The position numbers were made by a program, and so were the translations under genes. The notes below the pieces were generated by a model. It did no database searches and had not been told where the DNA came from. It saw only the letters and a program-made list of their open reading frames with translations. Below are positions 1 to 7,663 of a DNA stretch of 64,000 bases, in pieces (positions within the stretch are counted from its first letter, which is position 1; each line of letters begins with the position of its first letter). The stretch spans positions 1,130,588 to 1,194,587 of the forward strand of contig NZ_OBEJ01000001.1 in assembly GCF_900215575.1 (NCBI RefSeq). The letters are read 5' to 3'. Source of the stretch: Natronoarchaeum philippinense. GTDB taxonomy: Archaea > Halobacteriota > Halobacteria > Halobacteriales > Natronoarchaeaceae.

Positions 1-618
1 CTCGATCGGCTAGCGAGTGTCGACGCGGGGCCAGAAGGCGTCATGACCGCGATGGTCGAAGAGACGCCGTCCGAACCCGTCCGCGAAGCGTTCGGCGAGC
101 GCGCGCCGCTCGTGGCCCGCGCGGCGCCGTGTCTCGCTGTCACCGACGATGCAGGCGTCGTTTCAGCCGCCCTCGACGTACCAGCCCCGCCGACGCGCTT
201 CGAGCGATGGAGCGACGGCGTCGAGCTGGACCGTGAGTGGTTCCGGCCGACGGGGCGATACGCCGTCGCGCTGGTCCGCGCGGACCTGTTCGCGCTCGGC
301 GAGTACGACGGGCGCGAGCAGCGCTCGGTCTCGGGCTTTCACAGCGGCGTCAAGAGCGACCACTCCAAGGGCGGGTTCTCGCAGGGGCGGTTCGAGCGCC
401 TGCGCGAGGAGCAGATCGACGAGCATCTCGGGAAGTGCCGCGACCGGATCGCCGAGCGCAAGGCCGAGCGGCTGTATCTTCTGGGAGACCGCGAAGCGAT
501 CGATCGGCTAGATGTCGGCGCCGAGGCGACCGATGCCGTCGACGCGACCGGCGATCCCGAGTCGGCGCTGGCAGACGCCGTTCGCGAGTTCTTCTCGGTC
601 AGGCTGTATCGGCTGTGA
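1..618 (+). CDS. VLRF1-type (Vms1/ANKZF1-like) release factor, 5' end cut
   Basis: Likely peptidyl-tRNA-releasing factor of the Vms1/ANKZF1/eRF1-like (VLRF1) family, which frees stalled nascent chains from ribosomes. The family hallmark is visible: GGFSQGRFERLREEQ, with the Gln of GGFSQ in the place of the eRF1 GGQ glutamine, preceded by HSGVKSDHSKGG and followed by an EQIDEHL helix. The frame is open from base 1. An ATG lies at 43, but haloarchaeal members usually carry a longer N-terminal coiled coil, so I read the gene as continuing left of the window. Family assignment is strong; true start unknown. A T-rich stretch at 673-680 follows the stop and may end the transcript. Confidence 0.8.
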   Translation, partial: LDRLASVDAGPEGVMTAMVEETPSEPVREAFGERAPLVARAAPCLAVTDDAGVVSAALDVPAPPTRFERWSDGVELDREWFRPTGRYAVALVRADLFALGEYDGREQRSVSGFHSGVKSDHSKGGFSQGRFERLREEQIDEHLGKCRDRIAERKAERLYLLGDREAIDRLDVGAEATDAVDATGDPESALADAVREFFSVRLYRL

Positions 619-737
619 CGGTCGCCACCGGGAACAGCCGTCCCGAACGCCGGCGGAGCGTGCCACGGCCCCGTTTTTTATCCGCGTCGACGCCGTAGTG
701 GGGCCGATACCAGCGGTGCGGCTGGAGAGGATACAGC

Positions 738-1244
738 ATGACAGATCACGATACCCAGACTGGCGACGGAACCACTTCGGGCGTCGACGCGCCCGGGAAT
801 GTGGCATCGGTTCTTCGAGAACGACTCGCCGACGGCAGCGCCGCCTACGCAGTCGGTGGCGTCTCGTTGGTGCGGGCGCTCAAAGCAGTGCGCAGCGACC
901 GCAAGCGCGCGGCGGGACACGCCCTCCTCGGGACAGCCCTGATCGCACTCGGTCGCGCCCAGCGACAGCGAGATGGCGACGGCGGCGAACCGACCGGGAC
1001 GACGACAGAGCAGTTGAGCAGTTCGACGCCGGAACACCGCGAGGACGACGAACTGTCCGAGACGAGCGTCGCAAACGAACCCGCAGAAGCGACCGGTCCC
1101 ACCACGTCCGACGCCGTCCCCGAACAGACCGAGTCGACCGAGCCCGAGACGACACCCGAAGCGGATCCGAACATCGACGCGGAGGACGATGCCGACGAGG
1201 CCGCTGCGAAAGACGACGGCGCGGACGACGAAGCCGACGAGTAG
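738..1244 (+). CDS. acidic haloarchaeal hypothetical protein
   Basis: 168 residues with no family I recognise. Residues about 20-75 form a modestly hydrophobic, Arg/Ala-rich region (SAAYAVGGVSLVRALKAV, then GHALLGTALIALGRA) that could be one or two short membrane-associated helices. From residue 80 to the end it is an Asp/Glu/Thr-rich low-complexity tail typical of haloarchaeal proteins. ATG start chosen because it is the first in frame. Real gene judged from codon-phase GC and the acidic translation; function unknown. Confidence 0.6.
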   Translation: MTDHDTQTGDGTTSGVDAPGNVASVLRERLADGSAAYAVGGVSLVRALKAVRSDRKRAAGHALLGTALIALGRAQRQRDGDGGEPTGTTTEQLSSSTPEHREDDELSETSVANEPAEATGPTTSDAVPEQTESTEPETTPEADPNIDAEDDADEAAAKDDGADDEADE

Positions 1245-1350
1245 AGCACGAGAATCGAAGAACGCCCAGAACTGCAAACGCCCGAGGCGGAACGTCCCCA
1301 CGGCCGTAACTGTCGGCACACTTTTTTGTCGGCTATCGAAATACGGTCCA

Positions 1351-2316
1351 ATGGCCGGAAACAGTAAGTCAGTCGTCCTCGCTGCGCTGGTCGCTAACGG
1401 CGCCATCGCTATCCTGAAGTTCGCCGGGTTTCTCCTGACACAGAGCCCCGCGATGCTGGCCGAGACGTACCACTCGCTCTCGGACACCGGCAATCAGGTG
1501 TTCTTGCTCATCGGCATCAGATACGGCTCCAGAGAGCGCGACCGGGAGCACCCCTTCGGCTACGGTAAAGCGCAGTTCTTCTACAGCTTCCTCGTAAGCG
1601 TGTTTCTTTTCGGCATCGCGGGCTGGGAGAGCGCCAAGCACGGCTACAAGGCGGTGATGCACGGCGAGACGACCGCCGTCGAAGGATCGGTGACGATTCC
1701 AGTGATCGCCACAGAGGTCCCCGGCGTCTACGTCAACTACGGCGTCTTGCTCGGCGCAATCGTCTTCGAGACGTACGCGCTGATCAAGGCCAGAGCCGCC
1801 ATGCAGGCCGAGATCGAGGAGAAAGGATACAGCGGCTACGTCGAAGCCTTCCGCAAGACCAGCCGGACGACGCTTCTCACAGCGCTGACCGAGGATACCA
1901 TCGCGCTGGCGGGGCTCGGCCTCGCGCTCGGGGGGATCTTCCTCACGCGGTGGACGGGCAACTACATCTTCGACGCCTCGGCGGCGCTGCTGATCGGCAT
2001 CATGCTGATGGGCTTTGCACTCGCGCTGGCGTGGGAGAACAAGCGACTGATCATCGGCGAGAGTCTGCCGGCCGACGAGGAGCGCGCGCTTCGCTCGACG
2101 ATCGAAGGCGTCGGCGGCGTCGCCTCGATCGTCGGCTTCCGGACCGTCTACTTCGGCCCCGAGGAGATCCTCGTCACGGCCGACGTTGCGTTCGACGACG
2201 GTCTCGACACTACCGAGATCGAGCGCGCCGTCGCCGATGCGGAAGCCCGCGTCAGGGAGCAGAATCCCGATGTCGTGAAGGTGTACGTCGAACCGGAAGT
2301 CAGGTCGGCCGACTGA
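1351..2316 (+). CDS. cation diffusion facilitator (CDF) transporter
   Basis: Divalent metal/proton antiporter of the cytoplasmic membrane, 321 residues, near the usual family length. The first transmembrane helices carry the metal-site signature AETYHSLSDTGNQ (HxxxD type) and the following loop has HPFGYGKAQFF, the conserved CDF HP.G..R/K motif. A second acidic pair, TEDTIALAG, lies in a later helix, and the last about 80 residues form the cytoplasmic metallochaperone-like domain (VEPEV end). It has an extended loop between helices 3 and 4, as in a subgroup of archaeal CDFs. Metal specificity cannot be read. ATG at 1351 follows a T-run (1322-1327) that may terminate the preceding gene. A second, unlike CDF lies at 44461. 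Confidence 0.88.
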   Translation: MAGNSKSVVLAALVANGAIAILKFAGFLLTQSPAMLAETYHSLSDTGNQVFLLIGIRYGSRERDREHPFGYGKAQFFYSFLVSVFLFGIAGWESAKHGYKAVMHGETTAVEGSVTIPVIATEVPGVYVNYGVLLGAIVFETYALIKARAAMQAEIEEKGYSGYVEAFRKTSRTTLLTALTEDTIALAGLGLALGGIFLTRWTGNYIFDASAALLIGIMLMGFALALAWENKRLIIGESLPADEERALRSTIEGVGGVASIVGFRTVYFGPEEILVTADVAFDDGLDTTEIERAVADAEARVREQNPDVVKVYVEPEVRSAD

Positions 2317-2341
2317 CCCGCGGCGCTGATCGCTCGCAGAC

Positions 2342-3076
2342 TCACCGATCGCCGTGTTCGTCGAGCGCCTCGTCGAGCGTCAACTCGCCGGTCGCGACCT
2401 GCCGGGCGAGGGCTTCGTCGATCGCTCTGTTTTCGGCCGAGCGCTCCCGGGACCGGTTTTTGATCACCTGCAGCTCGCCGTCGGTGGGCTCGATCTCGCG
2501 ACTCTCTATCGGCTCGCCCTCCAGCCGAGCGATGTTGACCGCCGCGAGCACGTCGCCCATGCCGCGGGCGCCGGTGCCGAGATACGGCGTCGTGCCGGTC
2601 TCGTCGACGAGTTCGACCCGAACCTCGTCGAGGCCGTCGACGATCCGTGCGCCCGCCAACCGGGCGCCGTCGCCGATCCGCACCACGGGGTCGTCGGCGT
2701 CGCCGACTTCGCGGCGGACAGTCTCGACGGCGTCGTCCAACGGGACGTGGAACGCGCTGATCACCATCTCGCCGGACAGGACGGCGATGCCGGGGTTTCT
2801 CCCCGGATCGACGCCGACGATCAGCCGGCCGCCGGCCTCGCGGAGCAGCGCCATCGCGGCCTCGACGGCCCGACGCGGATGCTCGGGGTCGGCAACAACG
2901 ACTTCGGCGTCTGTGTGGTCCTGTCCCGCAGATTTCTCGGGGCCCGTGATGACGACGCTGGTCGCGTCGGGGAGGTCGTCGTCGGGTTCGACGGTGGTGA
3001 ACTGGACGCCGCGGTCCCGCAGCTCGTTGACGACGCCGTGGTACACCTCGAAGTCCTCAGTGGCGACGACGATCAC
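2342..3076 (-). CDS. conserved archaeal protein with RNase H/RuvC-like motif, divergent from radB
   Basis: 244 residues from a GTG start at 3076. I chose it because the protein begins directly with a beta strand (VIVVATEDFEVYHG), and the longer open frame upstream runs antisense through radB. Around residue 95 it has GGRLIVGVDPGRNPGIAVL, the first-strand Asp motif of RuvC/YqgF RNase-H-fold proteins, and later VVRIGDGARLAG and TPYLGTGARGMGDVLAA. The C-terminus is helical and acidic. Function not established. The RNase-H fold and the shared promoter region with radB suggest a nucleic-acid role, which is inference. Confidence 0.75.
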   Translation of the reverse strand: MIVVATEDFEVYHGVVNELRDRGVQFTTVEPDDDLPDATSVVITGPEKSAGQDHTDAEVVVADPEHPRRAVEAAMALLREAGGRLIVGVDPGRNPGIAVLSGEMVISAFHVPLDDAVETVRREVGDADDPVVRIGDGARLAGARIVDGLDEVRVELVDETGTTPYLGTGARGMGDVLAAVNIARLEGEPIESREIEPTDGELQVIKNRSRERSAENRAIDEALARQVATGELTLDEALDEHGDR

Positions 3077-3170
3077 AACCGGCGGTTGGCGTCGGGCCGT
3101 GTTAACTCTTAAGACGGAGCCGAGTCGTGAGACCGAGGAGTTTTTGCGGAGACCGAACCAACCGCCGGTC

Positions 3171-3884
3171 GTGAACGCGAGCGAGCCGATTTCGACGGGC
3201 TGTAGCCCGGTCGACGAACTGCTGGATGGCGGCTTCGAGCGCGGGACCGTCACGCAGGTGTACGGCCAGCCCGCAGCGGGCAAGACCAACCTCGCGCTCG
3301 GCGCCGCCGTCGAGGTGGCCGCCGACGGCGGCCGCGCGGTGTACGTCGACACCGAAGGCATCTCCGTCGACCGGTTCGAGCAGTTGCTCGAAGCCCGCGT
3401 AGGCGAGGATCAATCGGCGGTCGAGGCCGCTGCGGGCCGGGTCGTCGTCGAGAGCGCCCACGACTTCGAGGAGCAGGCCGAGGCCGTCCGCGACGCCGAG
3501 GAGTTCGCCGCCGACGCCGACCTGATCGTCGTCGACAGCGCGACCGGCTTCTACCGGCTCGAACGCACCGCCGACGCCAACGCCGGCGACGCGTTGCGAC
3601 AGGTCGCAAGCCAAGTGACTCATCTCCTGTCGCTGGCTCGCAAGCACGATCTCGCGGTCGTCATCACCAATCAGGTGTTCTCCGACCCCGACAGCGACCG
3701 CACCCGGGCGCTGGGCGGGCACACGCTGGAGCACTGGACCGGCACCGTCGTCCGCGTCGACCGGTACCGGGGTGGAAATCGCAAGGCAACGCTGGAGAAA
3801 CACCGCGCCAAACCCGCCGGCCAGACCGCGCAGTTCCGGATCACCGACGAGGGCTGTGTGGCCGTCGACGAACCGGCACCGTAG
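3171..3884 (+). CDS. radB: DNA repair and recombination protein RadB
   Basis: RecA/RadA-superfamily paralogue that modulates homologous recombination in euryarchaea. 237 residues, the normal RadB length, lacking the N-terminal helix-hairpin-helix domain of RadA. The protein opens ISTGCSPVDELLDGGFERG, then Walker A GQPAAGKTNL (about residues 32-41) and Walker B DLIVVDSAT. The Walker B strand and the QVFSDPDSD loop are RadB-like. Start is GTG at 3171, giving VNASEPISTG; upstream extension is antisense to the divergent neighbour. The 94 bases between the two starts hold both promoters (AT-rich GTTAACTCTTAAG near 3100-3112). Confidence 0.92.
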   Translation: MNASEPISTGCSPVDELLDGGFERGTVTQVYGQPAAGKTNLALGAAVEVAADGGRAVYVDTEGISVDRFEQLLEARVGEDQSAVEAAAGRVVVESAHDFEEQAEAVRDAEEFAADADLIVVDSATGFYRLERTADANAGDALRQVASQVTHLLSLARKHDLAVVITNQVFSDPDSDRTRALGGHTLEHWTGTVVRVDRYRGGNRKATLEKHRAKPAGQTAQFRITDEGCVAVDEPAP

Positions 3885-3957
3885 CTGAATCGGCGGAAGC
3901 GCTCGCACTATCGTGGGGCTGTCTCGGCTCCGACGCGCAAAAAATACTGACGCTGCC

Positions 3958-5115
3958 TTACAGCTCGCCGAGCTTTCGCAGGAGCTGCCCGCGGTGTTCC
4001 TCGTCGCTGATCATCCCCTTGCGTTCGAGGACGTTGCGCTCCAGTTTGTCGAGCGCGACGTGGAACGCGTTGTCGGCGCCGTACCCCTCGCCGGTGCCGG
4101 CGAGTTGGCCCTTGTTGGTCCGCATGCGGATCTGGGCCTGGATCAGCGGCGTCCCGCGGAGTTTCTCTTTGTGCTTGTGGAACCGCACGTGGACGTGTTG
4201 GACCTGCATCTTCCGGTACTTATCGGCGACCTGCGTGATGGCGTCGCGCACGTCCTGCCGGGAGAGCGTATCGAGCAGTTGGATGTTGGTGATCTGAACG
4301 TCCATCTGCTCCTCTTCGGTGTAGGACAACGCCCGGAGCACGTCGGTCTTGGTGAGGACGCCGACGACGTTGCGATCGTCGTCCTCCGGCGTCACGACGA
4401 GTCCGCCGAAATCCGAATCCAGCATCTGCTGGACGGCGTCCCGGACGGAGGTGTCGACGGTCGTCGTCTCGACGGGACTGGACATGGCGTCGTAGACCGG
4501 CACGTCCATGATCCGGTCGGCGTCGCCCGAGCGGTCGCCCGTCGTCTGGCGCTGGCTCTTGCGGACGGCGATCTCGCTGATGTCGTGGGTCGTAATGACC
4601 CCCGAGAGGTAGCCGTTCTCGTTGAGCACCGGGAGCCGCGAGACGCCGTGCTCTCGCAGGCGGTTGATCGCCTTTCCGATCCCGTCGTCCTCGCCGACGG
4701 CGATCACCTGATCGGTGTAGATCTGCTCGACGGTCAGCGCGTCGAGGTTCTCGATGACGGCCTCGAGGATGGCATCGGCCGTGATGATGCCCCAGAGCTC
4801 GCCGTCTTCGAGCACCGGCGCGACCTTGGTGCCGCCCTCGACGAGTTTGCGGGCGACATCGCGGATGTTCTCGGTCCGGTCGATCTTCGGCGCCGGGTCG
4901 TTGCGACTCGGCTTGATGTGAGACCCGACCTTCGCGTCGTCCTCGACGTGAGACTGCAACAGGTCGCGTTCACCGACCACGCCGGCGTACTCGCCGTCGC
5001 GGGTGACGATGATCCCCTTGGGGTTTTCGTCGTCGAACAGGGAGCGCACCTTGCCCAGTCTCGTCTCGACATCCACTTCGGCGAACTGCTGTGACGCGAT
5101 GCCAGAAATATCCAT
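3958..5115 (-). CDS. four-CBS-domain protein with C-terminal HPF/RaiA-like domain
   Basis: 385 residues. Residues 1 to about 270 hold four CBS motifs in two Bateman pairs (e.g. NPKGIIVTRDGEYAGVV, GVSRLPVLNENGYLSGVIT, DFGGLVVTPEDDDRNVVGVL), which normally bind adenine nucleotides. From about 275, QMDVQITNIQLLDTL and the following basic MQVQHVHVRFHKHKEKLRG resemble the ribosome-binding hibernation factor (HPF/RaiA) fold. A nucleotide-sensing ribosome-hibernation factor is therefore likely, consistent with CBS-containing archaeal ribosome dimerisation factors. ATG at 5115 gives MDISGIA; an in-frame GTG at 5124 is the alternative and lies exactly where a leaderless transcript from the TATA at 5147 would begin. 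Confidence 0.85.
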   Translation of the reverse strand: MDISGIASQQFAEVDVETRLGKVRSLFDDENPKGIIVTRDGEYAGVVGERDLLQSHVEDDAKVGSHIKPSRNDPAPKIDRTENIRDVARKLVEGGTKVAPVLEDGELWGIITADAILEAVIENLDALTVEQIYTDQVIAVGEDDGIGKAINRLREHGVSRLPVLNENGYLSGVITTHDISEIAVRKSQRQTTGDRSGDADRIMDVPVYDAMSSPVETTTVDTSVRDAVQQMLDSDFGGLVVTPEDDDRNVVGVLTKTDVLRALSYTEEEQMDVQITNIQLLDTLSRQDVRDAITQVADKYRKMQVQHVHVRFHKHKEKLRGTPLIQAQIRMRTNKGQLAGTGEGYGADNAFHVALDKLERNVLERKGMISDEEHRGQLLRKLGEL

Positions 5116-5146
5116 AGTGCTCACAATGGGTGTACTCCGGCGACCC

Positions 5147-5153
5147 TATTTAA
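5147..5153 (-). promoter_or_regulatory. TATA box for the CBS/HPF-like gene
   Basis: On the minus strand the sequence reads TTAAATA about 26 bases before the GTG at 5124 and 35 before the ATG at 5115, the expected haloarchaeal spacing for a leaderless or very short-leader transcript. Confidence 0.6.
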
Positions 5154-5279
5154 GCTACCGGCGAATGTTAACACGTGAAAATTGGAATCAAAGTTGATAG
5201 TTAAGTGGAAAACAGGACGGACAGCGCCGCCGGCCGAGCAGCCGCGACGGCGACCGAACGCCGGCGTCGAAGCGGGAAT

Positions 5280-6188
5280 CTAAACGCCGCGGTCCTGCAA
5301 CTGCTCTTCCTCGGGAAGATCGGCGTTGGCGTCGCCTTTCATGCCCGATCCGATGTTCGAGGAGATCTCGGCCAGCGCCTCGGGATCGTCCCAGTTGTTG
5401 ACGGCCTCGACGACGGCCGTGCCCATCGCCTCGGGGTCCTCGGCGCCGAAGATGCCCGAGCCGACGAAGATGCCGTCACAGCCGTGGTGCATCATCAGGG
5501 CGGCGTCGGCCGGCGTCGCGATGCCGCCGGCGGCGAAGTTGACGACGGGCAGGCGACCCATCTCGGCGGTCTCGTGGACCAGATCGGCGGGCGCCTCGTG
5601 CTCGCGGGCCCACTTCTCGCGTTCCTCGTGAGTCATCCCTTCGAGCTTGCGGATCGCACCCTTGATGTTGCGCTGGTGGTGGACGGCTTGGTTCACGTCG
5701 CCGGTGCCGGCCTCGCCCTTGGTGCGGATCATCGCCGCGCCCTCGTCGATCCGGCGCAGCGCTTCTTGGAGGTTCCGGGCGCCACAGACGAACGGCGAGG
5801 TGAACTCGCGCTTGTCGATGTGGTAGCGGTCGTCGGCGGGCGTCAGCACTTCGGACTCGTCGATCATGTCGACGCCGGTGGCTTCGAGAATCTGGGCCTC
5901 CTTGGTGTGGCCGATCCGGGACTTGCCCATCACTGGGATCGACACCTCGTCGATGATCGACTCGACGTCGGCGGGGTCGGCCATCCGCGCGACGCCGCCG
6001 CGCTTGCGGATGTCGGCGGGGACGGCTTCGAGAGACATCACGGCGACCGCGCCGACGTCCTCGGCGATGCGGGCCTGCTCGCGGTTGACCACGTCCATGA
6101 TGACGCCGCCCTTCTGCATCCGGGCGAAGCCGCGCTTGACGAGGTCGGTGCCGCGCTTGAGATCCTCTAGATCGGTCTCCTCTGGCAT
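5280..6188 (-). CDS. pdxS: pyridoxal 5'-phosphate synthase lyase subunit PdxS
   Basis: Makes pyridoxal 5'-phosphate from ribose 5-phosphate, glyceraldehyde 3-phosphate and ammonia supplied by PdxT. 302 residues, normal length. The TIM-barrel landmarks are present: [17 protein letters not shown], the first catalytic Lys in VMGKSRIGH (K89), [10 protein letters not shown], and the second Lys in [11 protein letters not shown] (K157). The phosphate loop is [16 protein letters not shown]. The glutaminase partner PdxT is not in this window. Start ATG follows a TATA-like element at 6211 by the leaderless distance. Confidence 0.97.
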   Translation of the reverse strand: MPEETDLEDLKRGTDLVKRGFARMQKGGVIMDVVNREQARIAEDVGAVAVMSLEAVPADIRKRGGVARMADPADVESIIDEVSIPVMGKSRIGHTKEAQILEATGVDMIDESEVLTPADDRYHIDKREFTSPFVCGARNLQEALRRIDEGAAMIRTKGEAGTGDVNQAVHHQRNIKGAIRKLEGMTHEEREKWAREHEAPADLVHETAEMGRLPVVNFAAGGIATPADAALMMHHGCDGIFVGSGIFGAEDPEAMGTAVVEAVNNWDDPEALAEISSNIGSGMKGDANADLPEEEQLQDRGV

Positions 6189-6210
6189 ACTCGCGTGTTA
6201 GGACTCACCC

Positions 6211-6216
6211 ACTTAA
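6211..6216 (-). promoter_or_regulatory. TATA-like element for pdxS
   Basis: Minus-strand TTAAGT about 25 bases before the pdxS ATG, consistent with a leaderless transcript. Confidence 0.5.
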
Positions 6217-6279
6217 CGCGTTTCGTTGTCGCGGCGACGACTCGACGCCAGACGGCAGACCGGACCGACGCCGCGCCCG

Positions 6280-6423
6280 CTACTGCCGCAGAATCGCCAT
6301 CGCCATCGGCCCCGACACGAACAGCGACAGGAAGACGAACAGCCACCCCAAGAAGTACAGCACCACAACGTTGAGGCCGACGATCGTGAGGAGGGCGACG
6401 AACTTCTGGCCGAGACTCATCAT
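6280..6423 (-). CDS. small two-helix membrane protein
   Basis: 47 residues beginning MMSLGQKFVALL; the start could be either of two adjacent ATGs (6423 or 6420). It is hydrophobic almost throughout: one helix about residues 8-25, a second about 27-45, ending MAMAILRQ. No charged low-complexity tail. Such tiny membrane proteins are common and conserved in haloarchaea; I do not know a function. The neighbouring open frame upstream is antisense to the next gene, so the short form is preferred. Confidence 0.6.
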   Translation of the reverse strand: MMSLGQKFVALLTIVGLNVVVLYFLGWLFVFLSLFVSGPMAMAILRQ

Positions 6424-6534
6424 GCGTGTGTGCCGATTCGTCCCGACTGACAAGTGCTTTCCGCAGGGGCGGGTACCACCCGACAGCCAGCCGGAACCGC
6501 TATCGTTTTGAGCGCGTCCGAAAATCCATAGACG

Positions 6535-7236
6535 ATGCGAACGACTCCCGAACGCGACAGGTTGCCGCGGTGGCTCGCTCCGGTCCCCGACGCCGTCGAG
6601 GATCTCGGACTCCGGTTCGTCTGGGTAGTCGTGGCGATCAACCTCGTCGGGACCGCCTTCGGTTTCTGGTTCTACGCCTTCGAGACGGGCCAGTTGCTCG
6701 ACACGCAACTGGTCATGTGGCCGTGGGTCCCCGACAGCCCCGCCGCGACGCTGCTTGCAGCCGGTGCCTTCGCCTCGTGGGCCCGCGGAAATCGCCGGGA
6801 GTGGCTCAGCGCACTGGCCTTCTTCGGCAACGTGATTCTCGGCCTTTGGACGCCGTACGTCCTGCTCGTGTTCGCCGACACGTACCTCGCGTACCAACAC
6901 CCCGCGATGTACCTCTTCTTGTTCTTCAGCCACCTCGCCATGGTGGTGCAAGCGCTGGTGATCTACCGGATCAGCGACTTCCCGCCCGAGGCGGTCGGCG
7001 TCGCCGTCGCGTGGTACGGGCTCGACCTCGTCGTCGACTTCTTCGTCCCCGTCGTCGGCGAGCCCCACCACACGATCATTCCCGTCGAGCGCTCGACGCC
7101 GATGTGGCTGGGGGCCGACGCGCTCGATGTCGTCGCCGCGGGCGCGGTGGCGTTCACGCTGCTGGCGACGTATCTCTCGCTGGCGATCCGCTCGAAGAAG
7201 CTAGAGCGCCGGCAGTCAGGATCAGGGAGCGGCTGA
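6535..7236 (+). CDS. DUF1405-type membrane protein
   Basis: 233 residues with five to six predicted membrane helices (FVWVVVAINLVGTAFGFWFYAF, then a WPWVPDSPAATLLAAG loop, and later helices). The WPWVPDSP motif and overall layout match the DUF1405 family of integral membrane proteins found in archaea and Bacillus. Function unknown. The Lys/Arg-rich end (RSKKLERRQ) would lie in the cytoplasm. The 3' end overlaps the 3' end of the convergent gene by 15 bases. Confidence 0.75.
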   Translation: MRTTPERDRLPRWLAPVPDAVEDLGLRFVWVVVAINLVGTAFGFWFYAFETGQLLDTQLVMWPWVPDSPAATLLAAGAFASWARGNRREWLSALAFFGNVILGLWTPYVLLVFADTYLAYQHPAMYLFLFFSHLAMVVQALVIYRISDFPPEAVGVAVAWYGLDLVVDFFVPVVGEPHHTIIPVERSTPMWLGADALDVVAAGAVAFTLLATYLSLAIRSKKLERRQSGSGSG

Positions 7237-7587
7237 ACCGTCCGGGTCGCTCAGCGCGTAGCCGAAGCCGACCAGAAACGCCCCACAGAGCGCGATTACC
7301 GGGAGCAGCGGCGCCGACGGCGTCCCGCCGCGGACGACGGCGATCGCCGAGAGGATGGCCGCCGCGCCAGCAGCGCCGACCGCCACCGCGGCGGCGCGAC
7401 GCCGCAATGCGACGCCCAGCAAGGGCAAAAATGCGACGGCGGCGACCAGCGCGCCGACTGGCCATCCGCCGGGGTCGACGACTACGTCGATCGCCAGCCA
7501 CGCGAGAAGGGCGCCGACAGCCGGACCGGTCGCAGCACCAAGCGTGAGCGCGTTGCCGGACGGCGCTGCTGACTTGTCAGTGGCCAT
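7222..7587 (-). CDS. hypothetical membrane protein
   Basis: 121 residues from ATG 7587 (MATDKSAAPSGN); an upstream in-frame start at 7626 exists but adds only 13 residues next to the valS end. Four hydrophobic segments (LTLGAATGPAVGALLAWLA, VGALVAAVAFLPLLGVAL, AAAVAVGAAGAAAILSAIAV, LLPVIALCGAFLVGFGYAL) indicate a small polytopic membrane protein. No family recognised. Convergent and overlapping with the DUF1405 gene. Confidence 0.6.
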   Translation of the reverse strand: MATDKSAAPSGNALTLGAATGPAVGALLAWLAIDVVVDPGGWPVGALVAAVAFLPLLGVALRRRAAAVAVGAAGAAAILSAIAVVRGGTPSAPLLPVIALCGAFLVGFGYALSDPDGSAAP

Positions 7588-7663
7588 GATCGAAGCGACG
7601 GCGCCACCGAGCAAAAAATTTTGCACGCGATGCGGATTGTAGCTGTCGACGAGCGGCTGACGC

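Noticed and set aside
1950-3170. Long plus-strand open frame leading into radB (644 codons)
   Set aside because: Its first 400 codons are the antisense of the minus-strand gene at 2342-3076 and are Arg/Ser-rich, as expected for a shadow frame; RadB similarity starts at 3171.
3913-5094. 393-codon plus-strand frame
   Set aside because: Antisense of the CBS/HPF-like gene, which has clear domains.
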